The notes below the pieces were generated by a model. The model was not told the origin of the DNA. It ran no database searches and was given only the letters and a program-made list of their open reading frames with translations. Shown here in pieces: positions 43,414 to 55,574 of a stretch of 64,000 nt of DNA. The position numbers and the translations under genes were made by a program. This stretch comes from Molossus alvarezi (lineage: Eukaryota; Chordata; Mammalia; Chiroptera; Molossidae), in assembly GCA_037176705.1 (NCBI GenBank), contig CM073889.1, forward strand, positions 50,399,596-50,463,595. Direction: 5' to 3'. How positions within the stretch are numbered: position 1 is the stretch's first letter; each line of letters begins with the position of its first letter.

Positions 43414-43630
43414 TTTTAAAAAAAAAAAATTATTGAATTTTCGACAGAGAGGTAGGAAGAGAAAGAGAGAAATAGAAACATCAATGAGAGACAACATTAA
43501 TTGCTTGCCTCCTGCATGCTCCCCACTGGGATCGAACACACTACATGTACATGTGTCCTGACCGGGAATCAAACCAGCAAATTCTGGGTCCCTGGGTCTA
43601 TGCTCAACCACTGAGCCACACCAGATGGAC
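43414..43630 (-). mobile_element. Ves-like SINE (older subfamily)
   Basis: Reverse orientation: T/A-rich tail, purine-rich body with gacagagaggtaggaagag, then gcctcctgcatgctcccc, and head ending ccactgagccacaccagatgg. Duplicated target tgatggct at 43406-43413 and 43631-43638. Confidence 0.93.
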
Positions 43631-43782
43631 TGATGGCTCCTTCTTATATGAAATTTTTGGTCAGGAATTAGTCTCACTGTCTTGTACATATTAACTTATT
43701 TAACTGTCATGATGACTTGAGCACGTGGGTGGTTTTCTTCCTCAACCAGAGGGTGTATTAAGAGGTATAGGGAAGAAGAATT

Positions 43783-44590
43783 CCAAAATGGCAGTGGAGT
43801 AAATGAAAGCTACACAGATCATCTCCCAGAACCAAACTGGAATTACAACTAAAATAAAGACAAATTATTGAGAAAAAGCAACAGGAAAGAAGCTTGAGAG
43901 GACCATATAATCAGAGACACTGACTCAATCCTGGTAGGATTGCAGAGGTGCAAGAGGGTGACTGGGAATCCACAGAGAGCAATGGTCTTAGCTGTGAGCA
44001 GCACCCTCGGGGTTAAATTCCCAAGATGCCTCACAGCACAGAGCCTAGACAGAGTGCTAAAATAGCCACAGCCACTAACCTTGGGCTCAGGCAGAGGGAG
44101 GGCAGACTGAACTAGGCCTGTGTGGGGACATGGGACTTGGAGGGCTTTCAGAGCTTTCGCTGAGTTGCAGCCATGCAGGATGGTGGTCATCTTACTCCTT
44201 CTCAGGGCTCTGGGGAGAAGTGGTGGCCACTATGTCAGAGATTCAACCCAATTTGGGGGCATTTAAAATGCAAATTAAGGACCATTAACAACCAGCATCT
44301 GCCCAACCCTTGGGAAATCTTCTTAAACTGAACAGCTGAGGGAGTTTTTATTCAACTGAGAAACGAAGCCTCTTCAAGGAACCTCTAATAATAGCCTCCA
44401 AACAAAAAGCTAGAAGATAACAGAACCTTTCCTGGGCTTTCAACTCTACCCAGGAAAATAAGACTTAACAGTGGTGTTTGACATGGGACCTCTCTCCCTC
44501 ATCGAAAACCAGTAGAGGAAACCACAAACAGCAGAACACCAACACTCGCAGGAAAAATTTTGCATGCTCCAAAACACACTGAAATAGCCA
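43783..44590 (+). promoter_or_regulatory. L1-E 5' UTR
   Basis: About 0.8 kb, homologous to the 5' UTRs of L1-D and L1-G and to the orphan at 6873. Landmarks: aactggaattacaactaaaa, catttaaaatgcaaattaagg and ctgggctttcaactctaccc. Most CpGs have decayed. Confidence 0.75.
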
Positions 44591-45512
44591 AAATAATGAA
44601 ACAAATTAAAAAATCTCAAGTAAAAAAAACAAGAAACCTCTACCAAAGATGAAATAAAAGAAACACAGATTAAAAAGTTAACAAACCTAGAATTCAGAGC
44701 CATGATCTTTGAGAAAACTCAACAGCATGTGTAGAACATGAGCACCATGAGTAAAAACATAAAAACATTGAAAAATCAACCAATTCAAAGTTAAAAAACA
44801 CAAAGAAAAAATGAAGAATGACATAGCAGAAATTAAGAACACATTGGAAGAAATAATCAGCAGAGTAGAGAAAGATGAGGAACGAATCAGTGAATTAGAA
44901 AACAGGGTAGAAAAAATAAACCAATCAGAAAATCAAAAGAAAAAAAAAAAACTATTAAAAATCAGGAAGACAGCTTAAGAGAACTGTGGTACAATTGAAA
45001 ACATAATAATACTGTAATCATGGGAGTCCCTGAAGAACAAGAAAATGAGCAAGAGTTAGAGAATATATTTGAAGAAATAGTGACAGAAAACTTCCCTAAT
45101 TTGATGAAGGAAGAAGGCATTCAAGTTCGAGAAGCACAGAGAGCCCCAAGTAAGAAGAACCCAAACAGGCCCAAACCAAGACACATAGTAATCAAAATGC
45201 CAAATATTAAAGACAAAGAGAGAATCCTAAAGATAGCAAGAGATAAGCAACAGGCAACCTACAAAGAAAAACTCATAAGGCTATCAGCTGACTTCTACAT
45301 GAAAACACTGCAGGCCAGAGGGAATGGCATGAAGTAAACAAGGTCATGAAAAACAAGGATCTGAATCCAACACTACTCTACCCTACAAGGCTATCATTCA
45401 AAATAAAAGGTCATATAAAAGCTTCCCAAACAAACAAACAAACAAACAAAAACTAAGAGAATATACTAGCACCAAACCAGCACTGCAAGAAATATTAAAA
45501 GGACTGCTGTAA
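44591..45512 (+). pseudogene. L1-E ORF1, broken
   Basis: The coiled-coil part lies around 44650-44930 with stops. The best open piece, 45020-45337, covers the RNA-recognition and C-terminal region: MGVPEEQENEQELENIFEEI, then NFPNLMKEEGIQVREAQRAP and PRHIVIKMPNIKDKERILKI. A frameshift near 45325 truncates it; the family end would be the TAA at 45510-45512. Start uncertain. Confidence 0.82.
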
Positions 45513-45557
45513 TTATCAGGAGAAATAGGAAGAAAAATATAACCACATTAAACAAAA

Positions 45558-48500
45558 ATGGCAATAAATAATTACATATAAATAATCACCTTAAATGTAA
45601 ATGTACTAAATGCTCCAATAACAAGACAAAGAGTAGCTAATTGAATAACAAAACATGACGTATCTATATGTTGTTTACAAGAGACATACCTCACAACAAA
45701 ACACTCACATAGGTTGAAAGTGAAGGGATGAAAAGATAACTTCCAAGCCAACAGGAAAGAAAAAAATAGCTGGGGTAGCAATACTCATATTTGATAGAGT
45801 AGATTTCAAAATGAAGGTCATAACTAGAGACATAGAATGCCACTACATATATTGAAAGGACCTATCCAACAGGAAGATATAACCTTGGTAAGCATATATG
45901 CACCCAATATAGGAGCACCAAAATATATTAAAAATATTCTGGAGGACTTCAAAGGAGAAATTGATAGAAATACAATCATAGAAGGGGACTGCAACACCCT
46001 GCTGACATCACTGGATAGATCCTCTAGACAAAAAGGTAGTAAAGAAACACAGACTCTAAATGAAGCACTAGACCAAATGGATTTATAAATATCTACAGAG
46101 AATTACACCCCAAAACTGCAGAATTCACATTCTTCTCAAGTGCACATGGGACATTCTCAATGATAGACCACATGGTAGGGCACAAAATAAGTCTATACAA
46201 GTTCAAGAAGGTTGAAATCATAGCAAGCATCTTCTCAGATCACAATGGCATGAAACAAGAAATCAATTGCAACAAAAACAAGAAAGACATTGGAACACAT
46301 GGAAGCTAAATAGCATGATATTAAGCAATGAATGGCTTACCGAGGAGATCAAGGAAGAAATTAAAAACTTCCTGGAAACCAATTAAAATGAACACACAAC
46401 AAAAAACCTATGGGATGCAGCGAAAGCGGTTCTGAGAGGGAAGGTCATAGCACTATAAGTCTACCTCAATAAACAAGAAAAATTTCTAATAGACTATATA
46501 GCCTCACAACTTAAAGAACTAAAAAACAAACAAAAAGAAAACCCAAGAACAAGTAGAAAGAAGGAAATAGTAAAAATCAGAGCAGAAATAAGTGACATAG
46601 AGACCAAAACAACACTTCAAAGGATCAATGAAACAAAGACCTGGTTTTTTTTTAAATATAAACAAGATTGATGGACCCTTAGCTGGACACACCAAGAAAC
46701 AAACAGAGAAATCCCAAATAAACAAAATCAAAAATGAGAGAATAAAACTAACTGACACCACAGAAATACAAAGGATTGTTAACAAATACTATGAATAATT
46801 CTATGGCAGCAAATTTGACAATCTTAGCAAAACGGATAAATTTTTAGAAACACCTAGTCTCTCAGATCTGGACCGGAAAAAGATAGAAAACTCGAACAGG
46901 CCAATAACTACTAAGAAAATTGAAAAGGTAATCAAGACTCTCCTAGCAAACAAAAGTCCATGCCCAGGTGGCTTAACATGGCAGTTTTACCAAACATTCA
47001 AAGAAGAACTAACACCAATTCTCCTCAAACTATTACAAAAAATTCAAGAAGAAGAAAGACTTCTAAATTCATTTTATGAGGCCAGCATAATTCTAATTCA
47101 AAAACAAGGAAAAAAAAAACATTATAAAGAAAGAAAACTACAGACCAATATCCCTGATAAACATAGATGCCAAAATACTGAAAAAAATACTTGCAAATCA
47201 GATCTAGCGATACATCAAAAAAATTATTCACCATGACCAAGTGGGATTTATCCTAGGAATGCAAGGCTGGTACAATATTCACAAATCAATAAATGTGATA
47301 TACAACATAAACAAAATGAAAGATAAAAATTATATGATCATATCAATAGATGCTGAAAAAGCACTCGACAAAAGCACCCATTTCTGATAAAAATGCTCAG
47401 CAATGTGGGAATAGAGGGATCATATCTTAACATATATAAAACCATATATAAAAGACCATCATACTCAATGGGTAAAAATTAAAAGCATTTTCCTTAAGAA
47501 CATAAACAAGACAGGGATGCTCACTTTTGCCATTCTGATTTAACATAGTACTGGAAGTCTTGGCCACAGCAATCAGACAGGAAGAAAAAATAAAAAGGAT
47601 CCAAATTGGAAAAGAGGAAGTGAAACTGTCATTATTCACAGATAACATAATATTATATACAGAAAACTCTAAAAACTCCCTCAATAATCTACTAGACATA
47701 ATAAATGATTTTGGCAAAGTGGCAGGATATAAAATTAACATAAAAAAATCGAAAGCATTCTTATTCACCAATAATGAAGTCTCAGAAAGAGAAACTAAGA
47801 AAACAATCCCATTTACCAGCACAGCAAAAAAAATTAAGATACCTAGGAATAAACTTAACCAAAGAAATAAAGGATCTATTTGCAGAAAACTATAGGGCAT
47901 TGAAGAAACAAGTAGAGGAAGATATAAAAGTAGAAGCACATACCTTGTTCATGGATTGGGAGAATTAGCATAATTAAAATGTCCATATTACCAAAAGCTA
48001 TCTATAGATTCAAAGCAATCCCCATCAAAATACCAATGACATATTTCACAGAAGGAGAACAAATACTTGAAAAGTTCATACAGAACCAAAAACACACCAA
48101 ATAGCCACAGCAATCTTGAAAAAGAAGGACAAAGTAGGTGAGATCACAATCCCAGATATCAGATTATACTACAAAACTACTGTAATCAAAACCACCTGGT
48201 ACTGGCAGAACAGGCATATAGACCAGTGGAACAAAACAGAGAACCCAGAAATGTACCCAAGACATTATGTTCAATTAATATTTGACAAAGAAGGCAAGAA
48301 CATACAATGGAGTAAAGACAGCCTCTTTAATAAATGGTGTTGGGAAAATTGGACAGCTACTTGCAGAAAAATGAAATTAGACCATCAACTTACACCCTGC
48401 ACAAGACTAAACTCAAAATGGATAGAAAACTTAAATGTGACTCATGAATCTATTAAAATCCTAGGAGAAAATGTAGGCAACAAAAATTCAGACATCATAT

Positions 48501-49339
48501 GCAGCAGAATTTTCACTGACAACATCACCTAAGGCAACAGAAACAAAGGAAAAATGAACACATTGAACTACATCAAATTCAAAGGCTTCTGCACAGCAAA
48601 ATGAAAAGGCAACCCACTGTATGGGAGAGCATAATTGCCAACAATATATCAAATAAGGGGTTAATTGCCAAAATATATACAGCACTCATACAAGTCAACA
48701 AAAGGAAGACAGAGAACCCGATTAAATAATGGGCAGAGGAACTAAATAGACACTCTCCAAAAAGGACATACAAATGGCCAAGAGACATATGACGAAATGC
48801 TCAACATCACTAATCATCAGAGAGATGCAAGTTAAAGCAACAATGAGATATCACCTCACACCTGTCAGAATGGCCACCATCAAGAATCATCAAACAACAA
48901 GTGTTGGCGAGGGTGTGGAGAAAAGGGGACTCTAGTACACTGCTGGTGGAAATGCAGACTGGTGCAGCCACTATAGAAAACAATATGGTGTTACCTCAAA
49001 AAATTAAAAATTGAACTGCCATTTGACCCAGTGATCCCACTTCCAGGAATATACACTAAGAAGCCTGAAACACCAATCAGAAAGAATATATGTACCCCAT
49101 GTTTGTAGCAGCACTATTTACAATAGCTAAGATCTGGAAATAGCCCAAATGTCCATCAGTAGACGAATGTATAAAAAAGCTCTGGTACATATACACAATG
49201 GAGTACTATGCAGCTCTAAGAAAGAAAGATCTCTTATCCTTTGAAATGACATGGAGGGACCTGGAGAATATTAGCATAAGAAAAACAAGCCAAAGAGAGA
49301 AGACAAACATCACATTATCTCACACATTTGTGGATATAA
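45558..49339 (+). pseudogene. L1-E ORF2, broken, reverse-transcriptase box mutated
   Basis: ATG at 45558, 46 bp after ORF1. The endonuclease region has GDCNTLLTSLD in place of GDFNTPL. The reverse-transcriptase box at about 47630 reads [11 protein letters not shown], so FADD has become FTDN, losing one catalytic aspartate. The C-terminal open piece 48116-48532 is fairly conserved. A base missing near 49330 shifts the frame at the expected stop. Not functional. Confidence 0.9.
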
Positions 49340-49411
49340 TGAACATAACAGTCAAGGAATTGTGTAGACCCAGAGACGGGGAAGTAGAGTACAGACTGAC
49401 AACCCTCAGAA

Positions 49412-49521
49412 GGGGGGGTGGGTGGGAGGGAAGAGATAAACCACAGAACTTATATGCATGTACACATAACTGATGGAAATGGACAAAAAAGCCAGGTATG
49501 GGGTGGGGGTGGGGAGGAGGG
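49412..49521 (+). other. G-rich 3' UTR tract of L1-E with two G-quadruplex motifs
   Basis: ggggggg, ggg, ggg, ggg separated by single bases at 49412-49430, and gggg, ggggg, gggg, ggg with loops of 1, 1 and 4 at 49500-49521. Both meet the usual four-run G-quadruplex rule. G-rich 3' UTR tracts are a known L1 feature and recur in the other copies. Confidence 0.8.
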
Positions 49522-49600
49522 TGTCTGAGGAAAAAAAAAGAGAAACATCTGTAACAAAAATAAATTAATAAAAATTAAAAGAAAAAGAAAAAGAAACAAG

Positions 49601-49974
49601 TAGTGTCTGAGCACGTGTGCACATGTAGGAGGAGGAAAGAGAAGGCAAGAGGAAAAATTATAAAATCCAGGATGTCCCAATAAATGTATATAGGGTGTCT
49701 ATAAATTCAATTACATTTTGAAAATAAAATGTATTTTAATAAACACTGGCTTCATAATAAAAAAGAAAAAAAAGAAGTATGGGGCAGTGTAGTGACCTGC
49801 CCGGCTCACGCAAAAAAGATCACCAGGATTGTACCCCAGAGTATCAGTGTATACAGACTCCACAACACCCTGGACCAAAGATAATTTTCTAGGGAAAGAC
49901 AAATCTGCTTTATGTATACCCTTCCAGAGAAGGAAGTTCCTTTCATTGACCTGATTTAACTCTAATGCCAGACT
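49601..49974. other. No recognised feature
   Basis: Right flank of L1-E. Short stretch with two similar phrases (aggatgtcccaataaatgtata, agggtgtctataaattc), but no family or gene that I can support. Confidence 0.45.
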
Positions 49975-50860
49975 AGATTAAAGGAAGGAAATATCAGACC
50001 AATCTCTATCAGAAACATAGATGTACAATGTTTAAACAAAGTACTGCATTATATAAAAAGGATAATATTCATGACTGAGTTGAAATTATTACCAAATGCA
50101 ATGTTGGTTAAATATTAGAAAGTTAAATAATATAATTTACCACTTAAATAAAGAAAAATTACAATATAGTTATTTCAGTGAAAGCAGAAAAAATATTTGA
50201 TAAATTTGAAAAGTAATTTTATGGTAAAAACTCTTAGTAAACTAGAAATCAATAAAATAATTTTTAGTTTGCCAGAAAGGTATGAAGAAAATTTACTTAA
50301 GTATGAAAAGACATAAGTATTGTCTTTAAAAATAGAAACAAGACAAGAATGCCTAGCACTTAGCACTTCCATTTATACCATGCAGAATATTCTAGTCAGA
50401 GCAAGAAGACAACCCAAAGGCCCAAGTACTGGGGAAAAAGAAAGCTCCCATTACTGCAGATGTTATGACTGTTTACATAGAAAATGCAAAAATTCTATAG
50501 GCAAATTATCAAATGTAATAATAGAGCCTAACATTGTTGTTAAGTATGAAAACTGTATATTAAGATTCATAATATTTTGTACTCAAACAACTGTTAAAAC
50601 ATGTAATTTAAAGATTTTATTTACATTGGCCTACAAATATAAAGAAACTGGAAATAAATTTTGTAAATGGAAGACTTTAGCATGAAAATAAATGATACTT
50701 TATTGAAAGTCATTATAAAAGTCTTAAATAAGTGAAGAGATATATCATGTTTATGGGCAGAAATTTTCAATATTCCAGAGTTGTCAATTGTCCTCAAACT
50801 GATCACTCAATATATAGAATTCCTTTACAAAAGCCTCACCAGTTTTCAAGGAACTCAACA
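49975..50860 (+). mobile_element. Very old L1 (L1M-type) ORF2 remnant
   Basis: Sense ORF2 in decayed form: atcagaccaatctctatcag, aaacatagatgtacaatg, agaaacaagacaagaatgcc, then atgactgtttacatagaaaatgc at the place of the reverse-transcriptase box, and aaataagtgaagagatatatc. Only the order of landmarks is kept, so it is older than the other L1s here. Confidence 0.65.
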
Positions 50861-51634
50861 AACTCATTTAACAGATCTGTTGGAGGTTAAATAGCATGAA
50901 AGAACCCATCAGTGCTCATTCACAGGTGTTACAACAAAAACAGCCCACTTTCCTGTTCCTCACTCACAGAACCTACCTAGCACACCCCATGGTTCATCAG
51001 GGACCCTGACCTCCATTTATGTTCCCTGTAGCAGGGGCATGTGTGGCAGTTACCCACAAATATCCTTCTGATTTCTTAGAGCAGCATTCTCTCTCCATGG
51101 AGGCTTTTACTCCCCTGGGAAAAGGGAGGAGGAGGCTGGCCTTCCTTCTGCTCCGGCACAGCAAGAATATTCTCTCAAAATCCAAGGAATTCTCTTGTCT
51201 TCTTGCTAAGGCAGCACGACTCTAGTGGTAAGTGACCCCAAGTTTTCCCCTCAACTGGGCCTCCTGAAAAGAGGACTAAATTCTCCTGCTCTCTCATTCA
51301 CAAAATAGCAATGGCCCAAATGGCTTGTAGAAGTGCTGGAAAGGTCAAAAGACAGTGCTTGGGTCTTAGTTGGTGTAAAACCAATGGTTGATTTGGTTCC
51401 TCCTTCAGAGGAAAGCTAGTCAGAGGACTATGGGTTAAATTTAAATCTCATCTAATCCTTCCCTCCCTGCTTCACCCCTCTCCTCACTTTTCCTCCTCTC
51501 TTCGGGACTTTCCAAACCATTAGATAATGCTCATCATGTTTGCCAGGGGGAGAAACTTATGGGGGATCTACCTTTTAAAATCTAGCAATGAGAGAGAGCA
51601 ACAAGCTAGTGAGTCACCAGCTTCATGGAATATA
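50861..51634. other. No recognised feature
   Basis: Unique-looking DNA of higher complexity. A stretch with moderate open frames on both strands (50997-51225) has no recognisable domain. Confidence 0.45.
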
Positions 51635-51700
51635 TATGAGGACATTGAGGCTCAGAGAGGTAACAGGCATGTGAAGGCCTTGCAGTGATACAGAGCATGT
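51635..51700 (-). mobile_element. MIR fragment
   Basis: gaggacattgaggctcagagaggtaac followed by a gtgaaggccttgcagtg stretch corresponds to the reverse complement of MIR (gaggaaactgaggctcagagagg...). Confidence 0.55.
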
Positions 51701-52574
51701 CCCTCAGGATGTGTCTTCAAGGCACCCCTTGCCCTACAGAGAATGCAATGGACTCCTGGACAGGCACACACATGCAGCTCTGTCACCAGAAGCCCAGCAT
51801 CTGGAAGGACAGGGAGGCATCTGGGTGATTGAGCCTAAGAGTATGTCACAGAGGATTCCTGACCCCAGTGGTAACATGGTGTGTCTTCAGCTCTCTTCAG
51901 TGAGTATCACCATTTTTCTTTCCATTGTATCTTTTAGGGAATGAGCAGAATCTGTTTTCTCTACCACCCTGTATCCAAGTAGTTAATTGCCCCTTTCCTG
52001 GGCAATGGGTCATGGTCTCATGGGTTTTCTGTGTGTACCTCAAATCTAGTTCAGAAAGTTTGGGTTTGTGGCTGTCTCTTGCTTCCTAATCAAACTAACA
52101 GGTTTCAGGACCATGTAGTCAGTGGATTAGGTAGCAGAAGTAATCACCAACAGATTGGTCAGGGAGGCTCAGACAAGATGTCCAGGTCAGACTAATTTAA
52201 ATGGGGGTAAGTATGAACAGAGTGGAGAAAGAGAGACCAGCCCAGAGACACGCAGAGAATAAATTAAGCAGATTAAAGATTGACTGTGTACAAACATCCA
52301 ACTCTGAGTCCCATACCCCTAGAAATAGTATGAAGAAAATGAGTGAACATGGGCTCAAATGAGCTGGGAGCCTGTGAGCTAAGGCAGGATGCTAAGTTCC
52401 CAACTCCTATAATAGCCCCCATGTGATTAACACTTGGTGCACTCATTATCCATACTTCCTTTCCCTGGGGTATATTAATATCATGTAGCACATTGATGGG
52501 CATGGGCCACAGGGAAGAGTTCCAGACTTAGTGGGTCTCAGGTACCCAGTGCTACCTTGATTGAAACTTCTCTT
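51701..52574. other. No recognised feature
   Basis: Unique-looking DNA. No repeat family or gene that I can support. Confidence 0.45.
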
Positions 52575-52690
52575 TCTTAAAGAACTGAAAACCCGGAGGG
52601 CTGGCTTCTAGTCCTGGCTCTGCAATACTAGCTGTCTGATTTTCTTCAAGTCAATTTTATTTCTCTAAGCCTCTAGTGACATTTGTTAAG
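52575..52690 (+). mobile_element. MIR fragment
   Basis: gctggcttctagtcctggctctgc, then tactagctgtctgatttt and cttcaagtcaattttatttctctaagcctc. This is the central MIR order. Confidence 0.7.
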
Positions 52691-52969
52691 CAGGGTCACT
52701 CAAAAGCACAGTCCTTTTGAGCACACGTATTCTACAATCTGGAATATTTATGAGGTCTACTGAATTACTCCATGATTTGAAATTTTCTCTTTAACATAAA
52801 ATAAAAACATGGGGTTCAGGACTTGATCTTGTTCCTTCCAGAGCAAACAACGTAGTTCAGTTTGTGCAAGAAAAATATCTGCACATCCCACAATTGAACC
52901 CACTTCTTCCAGACCGTGTAGTAGTATTTTACTCCTTTTAAAATTTATTTCTCACAATACTGTAGTGCT
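52691..52969. other. No recognised feature
   Basis: Unique-looking DNA between MIR and MER5A. Confidence 0.45.
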
Positions 52970-53122
52970 TCATAGACCAACAGCATCAACATCACGTGGG
53001 ACTTGTTAGAAGTTCAGATTCTCAGCCCCTAGCCCAGACATGCTCAATCAGAGACTACAGGGTTGGTGTCCAGCCACCTGGTCTTAATACATCCTCTCCT
53101 CTCACTAAAGTTTGAGCCACAG
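52970..53122 (-). mobile_element. MER5A-like remnant
   Basis: Reverse complement of MER5A: gaccaacagcatcaacatcacg, then tgttagaagttcagattctcag, cagacatgctcaatcagaga and a terminal ctaaagtttgagcc. Confidence 0.75.
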
Positions 53123-53422
53123 AGGCCGATGGCACAGTCAGCTGTTCTCAGCCTTTGCTATCTAACTGGGTCACCTGTGCAGTTATTCCAACCCCACATG
53201 TCTGTGTTGTCAAGTTCATGAACTGGAAACCCCACAGTTAATTATAATATACACCAAAAGCGGAGACCCCCAGATCTGGTTGCTTGAGATCCATTTTCAC
53301 AAGCATGATTTCTGAAGCTCAGATGTGTTTCTGATACATTCTTGAGAGCATTTTGTCAAGGAGAGGTTTGACACTGTAGAATCCAGAACTGCTCTCAGGT
53401 CTGTCCAGATATTTCCACTATG

Positions 53423-53620
53423 CCAGTGGATTTCAAGCCCAGATTTTGGAATCAAATAAACTTTGTTCCATATATCCCTTACTTCTTACCAGCCTCACAT
53501 GAATAATGGGATGATTTGGTATCATGTGTAGGACCACTGCAAAGAATAGTGGTGACAATTAAGTGCAATAGTGGTATGTAATAGGTGCCCGATAGATGAT
53601 ACCTATCATTAATAATAATA
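53423..53620 (+). mobile_element. MIR SINE, diverged
   Basis: ggatttcaagcccagattttgg, a decayed middle, tgaataatgggatgatttgg, and a 3' end with ataggtgcccgatagatgatac. Confidence 0.6.
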
Positions 53621-55151
53621 CAAGACCTCCTCTGAAATGTTTCATCTGTAAATTCAAGCTGAGTTAAGAAATATTATTTCTGGAGACATTTGACTTTTTT
53701 TCTGGGACAAAGCAAGAGGGGTTTATAGTGCTGCAATGGGCCCTATTGATTTGTATAATATTTAAAGGAAGGGGAAAAGTTAGATAGAGGGAGTAAACAG
53801 CCATCACCACACTATCTGTTTAATACACTCAAGGAGCTAATGCAATCAGGTTTGCTACCAGTAGGGTTTGGAGAAGAAAAAAAAAAAAGTACATATTCAT
53901 CTACCATCCACACTCATCCACAGATACCCACACTACAACCCTTCCTCACCTCTCTTCACCCTACATGAACCCCTGCTTCCCACCAGCATACCCCACACAT
54001 GCATACACCTCTTTGAACTTCTTGTAATCCATTACTTATCTTCAGTTTATCTTCTCACAAAGCAAAGTAATTTTAAGATACAAAGTTGTAACTAAATTTA
54101 ACACATTTTCTCTAATAGATTTCTGCATGTAGCCAGGAAAACTTGATTTTAGTTTCCTAATATAGTAATTTCACTTTGTAGGAGGGCTGTCGGTTGACAT
54201 TAGTGACAACTAATGGGCAGCCTCCCATGTGATATCAGTGTCTTGGGTTATTAGGACCTTATTAGTCCATCTGGTAAGAAATTGAGCCATGCTGCAGGAT
54301 ACTAAAAAGAGGAATAGCCTCTAGCAATGGGTACAAAAGTATATGAGAACACTTTTACACATTTTATTATTTTCTCTGAGTCTGAGGTCAGACTTTCTAG
54401 TTTCATGCCCTGGTGCTTCCCTTCTGACCTTCAGGACTTATCATTCATAAAATAACAAGAATAATTAGAAAACTACCTTGAAATTCTGTGATGAAAGAGG
54501 CAGGAGAAAAGAGAATAAAAGAAGAGGCAGGCTTGGAGGCACCATGCACAGCTTTTGGTAGCAAAGGGGTAACTCTCAGATACTTGGAATGTCTCTCTCT
54601 CTCTCTTTTTTCCTGTTTAGTTCAGGCTTCTCAGCACTGAATACATGTTGTGGTTGTACATAGGCCTTTAAGCTAAACAAGTAAGATAAATTATAAACCA
54701 GAGGGTCTTTATTTAATGGTCTGCTAAGATAATTATGGGAAGATGTGTCATGTTGGGCTTTAATTATCTGAAAGTCTCCTATTAGTATTCTGAGCTCTTC
54801 AATTCTTGCTTTGTTGTGCTTAACAGACTTTCATCTATTCTCATAGTTTAGGTTCTCATAAAAAAATGAATTTAAATGCAAGTGGCTTATAATCCCTCTC
54901 TTATTTACGTTTTATCTAGATGCTATTTAACTTTTTCTGTTGCGATGTCTTTAGAATTCATTAAAAAACAATAAAAGTACATTCTTTTACTTTTCCAATA
55001 TGCAGGTACTGAGATAAGTGACAGGAATGCCAATAGAATGAGTGTGCCACCTGCCTTAGATGTCCTCTCCCCTGGGTATAGAGAAATAAGCACTGTGACA
55101 AAGAGAGGAGCAAAAAAGATGCTATAGACCCACCTAGCTGCTGAAAGGGGT
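53621..55151. other. No recognised feature apart from a short (TC)n at about 54590-54607
   Basis: AT-rich, unique-looking DNA. Short open stretches have no recognisable domains. Confidence 0.45.
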
Positions 55152-55290
55152 CTAGACAAGCAGCACCAGCCTCACCCAGGATCTTGTTAAAATGCAGGTA
55201 AGCTCAAGCCCTGACCCAAACAAGCATTCAGAGCCTGAGATTCTACTTTTAACAAGCTCCTGGTGATTCATGTGCACATTGTGGTCCTTA
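55152..55290 (-). mobile_element. MER5A-like remnant
   Basis: Reverse complement: gacaagcagcaccagcctcacc, then ttgttaaaatgcagg, attctacttttaacaagctcc and tggtgattcatgtgcacatt. Confidence 0.7.
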
Positions 55291-55574
55291 CACAGAGGAC
55301 CAAGTCTCATAATTATGTGATGATTGAAGATGACATGATAGAAAGGGGAGGTCAGAGGTCACCAAGCCCAAGCAACAAAAGGCAGTATTTTAAGAAAAGA
55401 AAAAATACATGTAAAAAAACAAAATTTTTAAAGAGCCTGATTTTCTGGGAACTTACAGAGTTTGGGGCTATGGAGTAGAGACTGTCTAGGGTGGCAGTAG
55501 CAGCCTGGAGGCAGAAATGAGTAGATGCTGAGGTTCTGTAGGATATAACTCAAGCAGGCAGTGGGATGGGATGT
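55291..55574. other. No recognised feature
   Basis: Unique-looking DNA up to the abrupt truncated edge of L1-F. Confidence 0.45.

Larger units (their letters stand above)
43783..49600 (+). mobile_element. L1-E: full-length LINE-1 with short-type 5' end (about 5.8 kb)
   Basis: Starts with attccaaaatggcagtggag and gaagctacacagatc; 5' UTR to about 44590, ORF1 to 45512, ORF2 45558 to about 49339, then 3' UTR and an A-rich tail with GAAA units. It has no upstream repeat module. It lies in the opposite orientation to L1-D and L1-F on either side. No clear target-site duplication found. Confidence 0.92.

Noticed and set aside
43690..43782. MIR fragment left of L1-E
   Set aside because: Only a short stretch resembling the MIR 3' half; too weak to call.
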